From assembly GCF_900142395.1 (NCBI RefSeq), contig NZ_FRAS01000002.1:124001-188000 (forward strand): a stretch of DNA of 64,000 bases. Reading direction: 5' to 3'. Of this stretch, positions 49,782 to 57,845 are shown piece by piece (position 1 is the first letter of the stretch; each line of letters begins with the position of its first letter). The notes below the pieces were generated by a model. That model worked only from the letters and a program-made list of their open reading frames with translations. It had not been told where the DNA came from and did no database searches. The position numbers were made by a program, and so were the translations under genes. Source of the stretch: Hymenobacter psychrotolerans DSM 18569 (lineage in GTDB: Bacteria; Bacteroidota; Bacteroidia; Cytophagales; Hymenobacteraceae).

Positions 49782-50321
49782 ATGAAGACGACGCTCATAT
49801 TGATTCTGGCCATTGTGCTCCTCCGAAGTTCGGTGGCACAGGCTTGCTCCTGTATCAACCCAAGTGGGACGGAACAGAAGAAAATTGCGGCCGCCTACCA
49901 GCAGGACGCGCTGATTTTTGTGGGCCGGGTGCTCCGCGTAGATACCGTGACGACCACCGATACCGTGCGGGTCGCCCCTACACCTACAGGGTCAGGCGGG
50001 GAGCAGGTCCATATTCTGCAGCACAAGAAGCTGCAGTACACGTTTGCGGTTTCGCGGAAGCTGAAGGGCGAGGTAAGTGGCCGGACGGTACGCGTTGCCA
50101 CGGAGATGCAAAGCGCCTCCTGCGGCCGACTGTTTAGGGTGGGTGGCCGATACCTGGTTCACACGTTCTTGGTGAGCCAGAAAGAGTCGTTGTCGGGTGG
50201 CGAGCCGGAGAATATTTCGCCGTATTATGCCACCAGCCTCTGCAACCGTGGCCAGGAGCTGAACAAGACAAAGCGGGCCGAACTCAAGCAACTCAGGGAA
50301 CTGGCGAGGGCTGAAGGCTAG
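49782..50321 (+). CDS. Exported NTR/TIMP-like Cys-containing protein
   Basis: A 179-residue exported protein. The signal peptide (MKTTLILILAIVLLRSSVAQ) is followed at once by ACSCINPSG, so the mature protein starts with a Cys-x-Cys as in tissue-inhibitor-of-metalloproteinase-like (NTR fold) domains. YQQDALIFVGRVLRVDTV, KLQYTFAVSRKLKGEV and SASCGRLFRVGGRYLVHTFL fit that fold, as does the later CNRG. In animals such domains inhibit metalloproteases; in bacteria the role is unknown. It starts 32 bases after the DUF4442 gene and may be cotranscribed. Confidence 0.75.
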   Translation: MKTTLILILAIVLLRSSVAQACSCINPSGTEQKKIAAAYQQDALIFVGRVLRVDTVTTTDTVRVAPTPTGSGGEQVHILQHKKLQYTFAVSRKLKGEVSGRTVRVATEMQSASCGRLFRVGGRYLVHTFLVSQKESLSGGEPENISPYYATSLCNRGQELNKTKRAELKQLRELARAEG

Positions 50322-50331
50322 CCGGCCGTTG

Positions 50332-51888
50332 TCAGGGGCTGTCTTCGAGCCGCTCTTTGGTGATGACGTCTACGAGGCCATCCTCACTCACGACCACGGC
50401 CAAGCACGGATACGGCGAGGTTTCGACGTAGCGGATAGCCGAGTTGTAGCGGGCTCCGCGGGTGCTGGTGCCGCGCCCGGAGGCCTTGCCGTCCAGAATC
50501 ACGCCGATGGAGTAGCAGTACGATTCGGGGTCGAGGAGCACGGCCCCGTCGATGGCCGTGACGAGGCGCGTGATGAGCGGTGTGAGCGGCACAGGCTCGA
50601 TGAGCGTACACTGCAGCTTCAGGCGGTCGGCTTCGGCCAGGGCCTCCGTCGTGATGACGAGCAGCGTGCCGTGTTTCTGGCGGCTGGCCTCCAGCACTAC
50701 ATCCCAGAGGCGCTCAATCTTGAGCGGATCGGTGAGCTGGAACGTGCGCTTGAGGTCTTTGCGAAACTTGGAGCGGTTGAGGCGCGGCCGGGGCAGGCTG
50801 GGCTGGCCGTAGTGCGTGCGCATCAGCACTTTGCCATCGTGCTGAAACTCCCAGGCGTAGTGGTTGATAAACTCAATCACGAACAGGTCTTCGCGGCTGG
50901 GGTCGTAGGTGCCTACCACGCGGCCCAGCGCATACACATTCTCCCCATCAGCAAGCAGGCTCACGTCGGGCGTGGTCATTTCCAGGAGCTTGCGTACGGC
51001 GCGGTAGTCGGTGAGCGGGGTGGGGCAGGTGAGGGCAAACACTTCCTGCAGGTTGGGGTGGTGGCGCTTGGCCAGCAGCAGCTTCCCTACGCCCTCGGCC
51101 CCTTCGTAGCGCAGGCTGGAGATGGTGTTAAGTGTATGAAACAGCCGGGCGGTGCCGGGCTCGGTGCCCAGCGCCTGCGCCGGCGTGTCGAGCAGGGTTT
51201 TGCCGGCGGCCCGCAGCAGCTCATCAGTTTCGCGGGGGCGGGCCAGCAGGCCCGAGCCAGGTTCCGGCTCATTGAGCAGCTTCACGCACTCTTCCTGGAA
51301 GCGCAGAACTGCCGCTATCAGAAACGAAGGCAGCAGCGGCCGCCCATCGGTGTAGAACCGGTTGGCCCGCAACGACGGATAGGCCCGCAGGGGCTTGCGC
51401 TGAATCCGCAGCACCGTCATCACAAAAAAGCCGTTGATTTCGAAAGGCAGGCCGCAAAAGTGCTGGTGGTGCGTGTTCAGGTCGAGCGTATCGAGCACGG
51501 CCTGCACGGCTTTGCGTACACCCAGGTCTTCGTGGCGGCGGCGCACCATTTCGGGGCTCACGTCGTCGCGGCCGGCAAAGGGAGGCGCGGTCAGCTGCTG
51601 CAGCAACCGGCCTTCGGCCACCACATTATCGAAGCGCAGGCCTTCCAGGCCACAGTCCATCGGCTCCAGGCACACGGTGGCGGCATCGGTCTGGTTGATG
51701 GGCAGGGCCAAAAGCAGCACGTACGGCTCCAGGTCCTCATCCAGGGCCCCGAATAAGCTGTCGGCCATTACCTGCGCCACCTGCCGGAAACGGGCCTGGT
51801 GGGGCCATACGCGGAAGGCGCTGGAAACCGGAGCTGCGTAGGTGGGGGCAACGGGCGGAGCAGCAAGCAGAGGCAACGGAGAAAGCAT
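50332..51888 (-). CDS. DACNV-type diadenylate cyclase-like protein
   Basis: A 518-residue protein. The long N-terminal region (VWPHQARFRQVAQVMADSLF, HHQHFCGLPFEINGFFVMTV, RPLLPSFLIAAVLRFQEECV) resembles the sensor region recalled as DACNV. The last about 110 residues look like a DAC (DisA_N) domain, the fold that makes cyclic di-AMP: AIDGAVLLDPESYCYSIGVI, then LDGKASGRGTSTRGARYNSA, then LAVVVSEDGLVDVI. The DGA motif is kept, but where canonical enzymes have GTRHRAA this one has GARYNSA, so activity is uncertain. The ATG at 51888 is preferred over one at 51960. A near-match -7 box lies at 51894-51901 on the minus strand. Confidence 0.8.
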   Translation of the reverse strand: MLSPLPLLAAPPVAPTYAAPVSSAFRVWPHQARFRQVAQVMADSLFGALDEDLEPYVLLLALPINQTDAATVCLEPMDCGLEGLRFDNVVAEGRLLQQLTAPPFAGRDDVSPEMVRRRHEDLGVRKAVQAVLDTLDLNTHHQHFCGLPFEINGFFVMTVLRIQRKPLRAYPSLRANRFYTDGRPLLPSFLIAAVLRFQEECVKLLNEPEPGSGLLARPRETDELLRAAGKTLLDTPAQALGTEPGTARLFHTLNTISSLRYEGAEGVGKLLLAKRHHPNLQEVFALTCPTPLTDYRAVRKLLEMTTPDVSLLADGENVYALGRVVGTYDPSREDLFVIEFINHYAWEFQHDGKVLMRTHYGQPSLPRPRLNRSKFRKDLKRTFQLTDPLKIERLWDVVLEASRQKHGTLLVITTEALAEADRLKLQCTLIEPVPLTPLITRLVTAIDGAVLLDPESYCYSIGVILDGKASGRGTSTRGARYNSAIRYVETSPYPCLAVVVSEDGLVDVITKERLEDSP

Positions 51889-51999
51889 ACGTTCAAAGCA
51901 AATGGGCGGGCGCACTAGGCCGGGCAACGCGCGGGCTGCCCGGCCGGAAAGCGGCGGCACGTTCTCTGGAAAGAAAGACGTACGGGCGCAGAAATTACT

Positions 52000-52788
52000 T
52001 TATAGCTGAAACAGAACCGGCAACACCATCTTTTGCTTTATCGGCTGCCCCTGGAAGGTGGCGGGAGTCCACTTGGGCGCCGCCTTGATGAGGCGCAGGG
52101 CCTCCTGGTCGAGGCCGGAGCCGAGGGGCTTCAGCACTTTTACATCGGTAAGCGAGCCGTCTTTCTGAATCATGAACTCCACCATCACGCGGCCTTCTAT
52201 CTTGCGCTGGCGGGCCAGGACCGGGTATTTCTGGTTTTTCTGAATCCACTCAAAAAACGCGTCGGTGCCACCTACGGGCCGTGCCGGCTGGTCGGGGGCT
52301 ACTACGGTAGTGCCGCCCGGCGCGGCCGGCTGCCCCGAAGCAGGAGCAGAGGCCACGGCCGCGTCGGCGTCCGGCGGAATCTGGAACGTGACGGGCACCG
52401 TTACGCGCTGGCGCACCTTGGCCCCCTTGTGCTGAGCGGGCGTCCATTTGGGGCCGGCCTTGATGAGGCGCAGCGCTTCGGCGTCCAGCTCCGGGTCTAA
52501 GGGGGCGGCCACCACCGCCTCGGACACCACGCCGCTTTTTTCTACCACAAACGTGACCGTGACGGTGCCGGCCGCTCCGCGCTGCAGCGCCGCCGTGGGG
52601 TATCGTTGGTTGTCGGCCAGGTATTGGGCGTAGGCTTCCACGCCGCCCGCGGGCACGGCCGGCTGCGCCACGGCATCATAAATCTGGTCGGGCTGCGGCT
52701 TGGGATATTTCAGCTTCTGCTGAGCCTGAGCGGCGGCGGGCAAAGCAAGGGCGGCCACAAAGGCCAGGCGGCGGAGACTAGAGCGCAT
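52000..52788 (-). CDS. Exported protein with two TonB C-terminal domains
   Basis: A 262-residue protein with a signal peptide (RLAFVAALALPAAAQAQQ) and two tandem TonB-like domains: about 45-140 (YLADNQRYPTAALQRGAAGT, VTVTFVVEKSGVVSEAVV, LRLIKAGPKWTPAQHKG) and about 175-262 (WIQKNQKYPVLARQRKIEGR, VMVEFMIQKDGSLTDVKV, LRLIKAAPKWTPATFQG). TonB domains normally contact TonB boxes of outer-membrane receptors, driven by an inner-membrane anchor. Here there is no transmembrane anchor apart from the signal peptide and no ExbBD nearby, so it may be a periplasmic or adaptor form. The two domains are clearly duplicated. Confidence 0.88.
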   Translation of the reverse strand: MRSSLRRLAFVAALALPAAAQAQQKLKYPKPQPDQIYDAVAQPAVPAGGVEAYAQYLADNQRYPTAALQRGAAGTVTVTFVVEKSGVVSEAVVAAPLDPELDAEALRLIKAGPKWTPAQHKGAKVRQRVTVPVTFQIPPDADAAVASAPASGQPAAPGGTTVVAPDQPARPVGGTDAFFEWIQKNQKYPVLARQRKIEGRVMVEFMIQKDGSLTDVKVLKPLGSGLDQEALRLIKAAPKWTPATFQGQPIKQKMVLPVLFQL

Positions 52789-52893
52789 AGCGGAAAACGG
52801 AAGATACGACGACAGAGCAGCCGGCATCAACTCAACAACCGCACCAGTCGCCGCCCTGGTTCAGACTCGTACGCACCACGCCCAAAAAACGGC

Positions 52894-52901
52894 TAGATTT
52901 G
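52894..52901 (+). promoter_or_regulatory. Candidate -7 box directly before ridA-like ATG
   Basis: TAGATTTG is an exact TAnnTTTG match ending four bases before the ATG at 52906; the expected transcription start coincides with the start codon. Confidence 0.45.
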
Positions 52902-52905
52902 GCGC

Positions 52906-53385
52906 ATGGCACCTGACACTACTTCCGCCGGCACCGGCAATCTGGCTACTTCGGCTCCGGCTGCTTCTTCTACTGCCCACAACTCCGGCCGCGCGCCCGA
53001 GCCGGTGGGCCTCTACCCGCACGCCCGGCGCGTGGGCAACCTGCTGTTTTTGTCGGGGGTGGGGCCGCGGCAGCGGGGGCAGAAGGCCGTGCCCGGCGTA
53101 GAGCTGGACGCCGAGGGCCGCATCCTACGCTACGACTTCGAAAGCCAGTGCCACGCCGTGTTTCAGAACGTGCGCTACATTCTGGAAGAAGCCGGCTCGC
53201 GCTGGGACGACCTGGTGGACGTGACGGTGTTTCTGACCAACATGAAGGACGACTTCGCCACTTACAACCGCCTCTACGCCGAGTATTTCCAGAGCAACCA
53301 GCCCTGCCGCACCACCGTCGAAATCAACTGCCTGCCCACGCCCATTGCCATCGAGCTGAAGTGCGTGGCAGCGCTGGCCGGCTAG
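52906..53385 (+). CDS. RidA/YjgF family protein
   Basis: A 159-residue member of the RidA superfamily of imine/enamine deaminases, which remove reactive 2-aminoacrylate-type intermediates. After a 30-residue low-complexity N-terminus (ATSAPAASSTAHNSG) the domain runs from LYPHARRVGNLLFLSGVGPR to the end. The substrate-binding Arg is in QPCRTTVEINCLPTPIAIEL. VFQNVRYILEEAGSRWDDLV and VTVFLTNMKDDFATYNRLY are typical. The relation is closest to the 2-aminomuconate-deaminase-like branch, judging by the LPTPIAIE segment. The ATG at 52906 agrees with the candidate promoter. Confidence 0.92.
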   Translation: MAPDTTSAGTGNLATSAPAASSTAHNSGRAPEPVGLYPHARRVGNLLFLSGVGPRQRGQKAVPGVELDAEGRILRYDFESQCHAVFQNVRYILEEAGSRWDDLVDVTVFLTNMKDDFATYNRLYAEYFQSNQPCRTTVEINCLPTPIAIELKCVAALAG

Positions 53386-53397
53386 CGGCGCTGCGCC

Positions 53398-54513
53398 ATG
53401 CACACCATACGTTACGGGCTGACGCTGGCCGCCGGCCTGCTGCTGGCGGGCCGCCCCGCCGTGGCCCAGGGCCCTGCTGCCAACAACGACCCACTTACAG
53501 GTGTGTTCAGCAACGTGCAGCGGCTGGTGGGCACCTATGAAGGCACCCTCAATGGCAAGTACCGCATCCGGCTGCAGCTCAGCGGCCAGGATTCGGCGCT
53601 GACCGGCCAGTACTACTACCTCAGCAAAGGCCAGCTACTGCAGCTGCGCGGCCAACTGCACCGCAACGGCCTCGTGCTGCTGCGCGAAACCGTGGGCGCC
53701 GACACGGTAGCTACCGGCTGGTTTTCGGGCAAGCTGGATGCCGGCCCGCTGCTGGCCGACCAGTGGCTGCGGGGAGAGTGGTACAACCGCTCGGGCACTA
53801 CGCTCATGCCGTTTCAGCTGCAGCGGGTGGATGGCTCATCCAAGCCCACCACGGCCAAGGCCCGCATTGGGTCCAAAACCTACCTTTCATCGTTTGAAGG
53901 GCCCATTGTGACGGTGCCCGACGCCGGCGTGACCAAGCTGCTGGCGCAGTGGTTTTCGCTGGAAAACCTGATTGGCCAGGACCTCACCAGCCTGCGTGCG
54001 GAGCAGAAATACAAGCGTCAGGAGGGCATGAGTGGCGGCACAGAGGAGCTGGACTACACGGTGAACTACAATGCCCACGGCCTGCTCAGCATCACCGCCC
54101 AAACCACCGGCACAGGGGCCAGCGTGTGGTACGACCACCGCACCCAGAACATTGACCTGAATACCGGCTTTCCGGTGGTGCTGGAAGACGAGATTCAGCC
54201 CGAAAAGCTGACGCAGTTTCTGGCCCTGGGGCAGCAGAAGCTGCAGAAGATAACGCGGACCTACAAGCAGGACGAATTTCTTTCGGAAGAAGACGAGCAG
54301 GGCGTGCTGGGGCAGCAGTTTGGGCTGCACAGCACGCGGGAGTACACCGTGTCGGCGGCGGGCCTGATGTGCGACCACCCCGTGAGCTACGATGGGCTGT
54401 CGAACTTCGTGTGGAAGGTGCTGACCGGCAATTTTCAGGTGGAATTCAGCCACGCGGAACTGGCGCGTTTCCTGAAGCCCGAAAGCCCGCTTCGCCGCCT
54501 GGCTGCCCGATAA
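53398..54513 (+). CDS. Exported protein of unknown family, copy 1
   Basis: A 371-residue exported protein that I do not recognise. The signal peptide is LTLAAGLLLAGRPAVAQG. A first domain (about 40-150) reads LVGTYEGTLNGKYRIRLQLS, LTGQYYYLSKGQLLQLRGQL, a small beta-barrel-like pattern. A second domain (about 165-370) contains PIVTVPDAGVTKLLAQWFSL and ends with FQVEFSHAELARFLKPESPL then RRLAAR. The next gene is a clear paralogue with the same layout and ending. It starts 12 bases after the ridA-like gene and overlaps the paralogue by one base (TAATG), so the pair is probably translationally coupled. Confidence 0.75.
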   Translation: MHTIRYGLTLAAGLLLAGRPAVAQGPAANNDPLTGVFSNVQRLVGTYEGTLNGKYRIRLQLSGQDSALTGQYYYLSKGQLLQLRGQLHRNGLVLLRETVGADTVATGWFSGKLDAGPLLADQWLRGEWYNRSGTTLMPFQLQRVDGSSKPTTAKARIGSKTYLSSFEGPIVTVPDAGVTKLLAQWFSLENLIGQDLTSLRAEQKYKRQEGMSGGTEELDYTVNYNAHGLLSITAQTTGTGASVWYDHRTQNIDLNTGFPVVLEDEIQPEKLTQFLALGQQKLQKITRTYKQDEFLSEEDEQGVLGQQFGLHSTREYTVSAAGLMCDHPVSYDGLSNFVWKVLTGNFQVEFSHAELARFLKPESPLRRLAAR

Positions 54514-55709
54514 TGTTACGGCGTGCCTCCTCTTTGTTTCTGCTGCTGGCCGTCTGCTGGAGTTGCGACCAGAAACTGCCAGCCACTAGTGCTGCGGCCC
54601 CCACTACGGCAGCTCCCGGCAGACCTGTGGCTACCGTTGCGCCGCGCCCATCAGTAGCGGCCATCCTCGGCGACTACGCGGGTACCATGGGCGGCAAGTA
54701 TCCGTTCCGGCTGTCCATCACGGCGCAGCTGCCCGATTCGCAGCTGGTTGGCATCTACTACCTCAGCCAGCACAAGCCCATCGAGTTGCAGGGTTTTGTG
54801 GCTGCTACCGGTGAAATCTGGCTGCGCGAGTTTGCCGCTCAGCCTACCGCGGAAGAGCCGGAACGCTCCCTCGGAAACGAGCCGCCTACTCAGCCACGGC
54901 AGCCGTTTGCCCGCTTCATGGTGCGCCGCACGGCGGCCGGCACGCTGGCCGGTATCTGGCAGGAAGCCGGTTCGGACCGAAAACTACCGGTGCAACTTAC
55001 GCGCTACCAGCCACGCGGCCCCGTGCAGCAGGCGCACGTAGGCCAGCAGGTGTATTTTGAGGAATTTACGGCGCCGGTTTTCACGGTGCCCGACCCCGGC
55101 GTGACGCGGAAGCTGCACGGCATCTTCGGGGTGGAGCAGCTAACCGACATGACCCTGGCGGAGCTGCAGGAAGAGCACCAGCAGCACCAGATGGCCGAAT
55201 ACGCGCAGGGCTTTGCCGGCGTAAACGCGGAAGTAACCTACAACCACCGGGGCCTGCTGAGCGTGAACCTGCACAGCGAATACACCGGCGCTAACGTCAA
55301 CCATAGCTACCGCAGCGTGGTGGTGGACCTGCAGACCGGCGAGCAGCTGACCGACGAAATCAATCCGGCGCGCCAGACGCAGTTTCTGGCTGCCTGTGAG
55401 CAGAAGCTTCAGGCCCAACTGGCTACCTACATCCGCGAGGAATACGGGCAGATGATGGAGGGAATTCCGCCGGAAGAAGATGAAAATCTGGCGGGCCTGC
55501 GCAGCCAGCACATCAGCCTCCAAAACCAGCCCGACGATATGAGTATCGGGGCCGGCAAAGTTCTGTTTCACTACCCGGTGCAGTATGAGGCCATGTCCAA
55601 CCTGATGTTCAAGCAGTTTCAGAGTCAGTTCTGGCTGGATTTCAGCTTCGCCGAGCTTCAACCGTTTCTGCGGCCCGGTAGTCCGCTGCGGCGGCTGGCT
55701 GCGCCCTGA
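54513..55709 (+). CDS. Exported protein of unknown family, copy 2
   Basis: A 398-residue paralogue of the preceding gene. Its signal peptide (MLRRASSLFLLLAVCWSC) ends in a possible but weak lipobox. Shared features are ILGDYAGTMGGKYPFRLSIT, QLVGIYYLSQHKPIELQGFV, APVFTVPDPGVTRKLHGIFG, YNHRGLLSVNLHSEYTGANV and the ending FAELQPFLRPGSPLRRLAAP. The first domain again has the GxY-GT-GKYxxRL pattern. No known catalytic motif is visible. The start overlaps the stop of copy 1. Confidence 0.75.
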   Translation: MLRRASSLFLLLAVCWSCDQKLPATSAAAPTTAAPGRPVATVAPRPSVAAILGDYAGTMGGKYPFRLSITAQLPDSQLVGIYYLSQHKPIELQGFVAATGEIWLREFAAQPTAEEPERSLGNEPPTQPRQPFARFMVRRTAAGTLAGIWQEAGSDRKLPVQLTRYQPRGPVQQAHVGQQVYFEEFTAPVFTVPDPGVTRKLHGIFGVEQLTDMTLAELQEEHQQHQMAEYAQGFAGVNAEVTYNHRGLLSVNLHSEYTGANVNHSYRSVVVDLQTGEQLTDEINPARQTQFLAACEQKLQAQLATYIREEYGQMMEGIPPEEDENLAGLRSQHISLQNQPDDMSIGAGKVLFHYPVQYEAMSNLMFKQFQSQFWLDFSFAELQPFLRPGSPLRRLAAP

Positions 55710-55793
55710 GTGGAAAGCCGCCGATGCCGGACCAGGCCCGCCCGACGGCAGCGGCGGCAGAACGGGCAGCGCCGGGCACCGGCGGCGGGTGCG

Positions 55794-55801
55794 TACCTTT
55801 G
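55794..55801 (+). promoter_or_regulatory. Candidate -7 box for the MutS-like gene
   Basis: TACCTTTG is an exact TAnnTTTG match; it places the start of the next gene downstream of about 55805 and so supports the GTG at 55826. Confidence 0.45.
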
Positions 55802-55825
55802 CGGGCTCCATCTGTACCTGCTGCC

Positions 55826-57712
55826 GTGCCCGTTTCGCCTGCCATTCGTCCGCTTACTATATCTCCGGCTGAGGTTTTTGCCGAAAATCTGACCACCCAT
55901 ACGGCGCGCGAGAAGCACTTTGCCGGCCGGCACCAGCTGGGTGGATGGCTGCGGGTGCTGCTGTTTGGGGGCGGAGCGGCCGGGGCGTGGTGGCTTTTCT
56001 CGCGGGGGCTGGTGCTGCCGGGGCTGGGGTTTGTGGCGGCAGTGTGGCTGGCTTTTATGGTTTTGGTGCGCTGGCATGGGCGCATGAGCTATCAGCGCGA
56101 GCATCACCGCCTGCTGGCCCGCCTCAACCAGGATGAGCAGGACCGCCTCGCCGGCCGCCTCACCACCTTCGACCCCGGCCTGCGCTACCTCGACGCCCAG
56201 CACCCCTACGCCGCCGACCTCGACGTGTTCGGCGCGCATTCCCTGTTTCAGCTGCTCAACCGCGCATCTACCCGCCTGGGGCACGACTGGCTGGCCGGCT
56301 GGCTGCTGAAACCCGCTTTAACGGAGGAAGTGCATGCCCGCCAGCAGGCCGTGGCCGAGCTGGCGCCGGATGTAGCCTGGGCGCAGGAATGGCAGGCCCG
56401 CGCCCGCCATTTTCCGCGCCAGCAGGCCGACCCGCGTGAGTTCAGCGTCTGGCTGGCCCGCCCCGATTTCTTTGCCGGCAAAGGCTGGCTGAAGCCGCTG
56501 CTGCTCGTGCTGCCGCTGTTGGTGCTGGCTAGCCTGGGAGCGTGGGGGCTGGGCTATGGCTTCTACTGGCTGGTGGGCGTGCAGGTGCTTGTCAGTGTGC
56601 TGAACGGGCGGCTGGTGGCGGCCCGCCACGACTACGCCGAGCAGGCCACTGCTATGCGCGACGCGCTGCGGGCCACCCAGGCTCAGCTGGCTTTATTTGA
56701 AGACGACGGCCGACAGTGGCAGGCGGCGCGGCTCCGCCAGCTGCGCGAAACCCTGCGCGCGGCCAGCCACGGGGCCGCTGCTACCCGTCGCCTGGGGCAG
56801 CTGGCGACGGTGGCCGGGCTGTTTCGGGGGCGCGAGCATCCGCTGGGGGCACTGCTGCTCAATAATCTGCTGCTCTGGGACCTGCACGCCATGTGGCAGC
56901 TGGAACGCTGGAAGCGCGACCTGGGCCCCGAGCTGACGACCGTGCTGGAGGTGCAGGCTGAGCTCGAAGCTCTGATAAGCTTGGCGGGCTGGCACTATGC
57001 CAACCCGGCCTATGCCACGCCGGAGCTCAGCGCCCAGCCGCTCGAAGTGGCGGCTGAGGGCCTGGGCCACCCGCTCATTTTCTCGGCGCGCCGCATCACC
57101 AACGACTTCCAGACCAGCGGCTATGGCCAGACGGCTGTTATTACGGGCTCCAATATGGCCGGCAAAAGCACGTTTTTGCGCACTGTGGGCCTGAATATGG
57201 TACTGGCCCTGGCCGGCGGCGTAGTGTGCGCCCGGCGGCTGCAGCTGAGCCCGGCGCAGGTGTTCACGGCCATGCGCACCCAGGATAATCTTGCCGAAAG
57301 CACTTCCTCCTTCTACGCCGAGCTGAAACGCCTCAAGCTGCTGCTGGATCTGAGCGACAGGAGAGGAGCCGCCGCAGGAAAAGGCCTCCACTCTGCAGAA
57401 ACTGATGCTCTGCCTGTATTCTACCTGCTCGATGAAATTCTGAAGGGCACTAACTCGCTGGACCGCCACCGCGGCGCCCGGGCCCTGCTGCGGCAGCTGC
57501 ACCAGCGCCCCGCCGCCGGCCTCATCAGCACCCACGACCTGGAGCTGGCGGCGCTGGAGGCCGAATGGCCGGGGCAGGTGCGCAACTTCAGCTTCAACAG
57601 CACCTTCAGCGACGGCCAGATTCACTTCGACTACCACCTCACCCCCGGGGCCTGCCGCGCCTTCAATGCCAGCCAGCTCATGCAGCTGATGGGAATTGAA
57701 GTCGGCGACTGA
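55826..57712 (+). CDS. Membrane-anchored MutS-family ATPase
   Basis: A 628-residue protein with the MutS C-terminal ATPase: Walker A TGSNMAGKSTFLRT (about 440-453), Walker B VFYLLDEILKGTNSLDRHRG and LISTHDLELAALE. The MutS lever/clamp region precedes it (DVFGAHSLFQLLNRASTRLG, DWLAGWLLKPALTEEVHARQ). The mismatch-recognition domain I is missing. Instead there are hydrophobic pairs near residues 35-80 (VLLFGGGAAGAWWLFSRGLV, PGLGFVAAVWLAFMVLV) and 220-260 (PLLLVLPLLVLASLGAWG), so it is probably membrane bound. A role in mismatch repair is doubtful. The GTG at 55826 is chosen from the promoter; in-frame codons upstream are possible. Confidence 0.82.
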   Translation: MPVSPAIRPLTISPAEVFAENLTTHTAREKHFAGRHQLGGWLRVLLFGGGAAGAWWLFSRGLVLPGLGFVAAVWLAFMVLVRWHGRMSYQREHHRLLARLNQDEQDRLAGRLTTFDPGLRYLDAQHPYAADLDVFGAHSLFQLLNRASTRLGHDWLAGWLLKPALTEEVHARQQAVAELAPDVAWAQEWQARARHFPRQQADPREFSVWLARPDFFAGKGWLKPLLLVLPLLVLASLGAWGLGYGFYWLVGVQVLVSVLNGRLVAARHDYAEQATAMRDALRATQAQLALFEDDGRQWQAARLRQLRETLRAASHGAAATRRLGQLATVAGLFRGREHPLGALLLNNLLLWDLHAMWQLERWKRDLGPELTTVLEVQAELEALISLAGWHYANPAYATPELSAQPLEVAAEGLGHPLIFSARRITNDFQTSGYGQTAVITGSNMAGKSTFLRTVGLNMVLALAGGVVCARRLQLSPAQVFTAMRTQDNLAESTSSFYAELKRLKLLLDLSDRRGAAAGKGLHSAETDALPVFYLLDEILKGTNSLDRHRGARALLRQLHQRPAAGLISTHDLELAALEAEWPGQVRNFSFNSTFSDGQIHFDYHLTPGACRAFNASQLMQLMGIEVGD

Positions 57713-57845
57713 TTTACGACGGGCGCTGCCTGACGCTGGAGGAGTTCTGCCGTTGCCAGCGCCTGCCGACAACTTATCGGAGGTGTTTGCGGTATTTTGT
57801 GCGGGCCGCTTCAGCTTGCCCCCCACTCTCTAACCCCTCCGTTTC

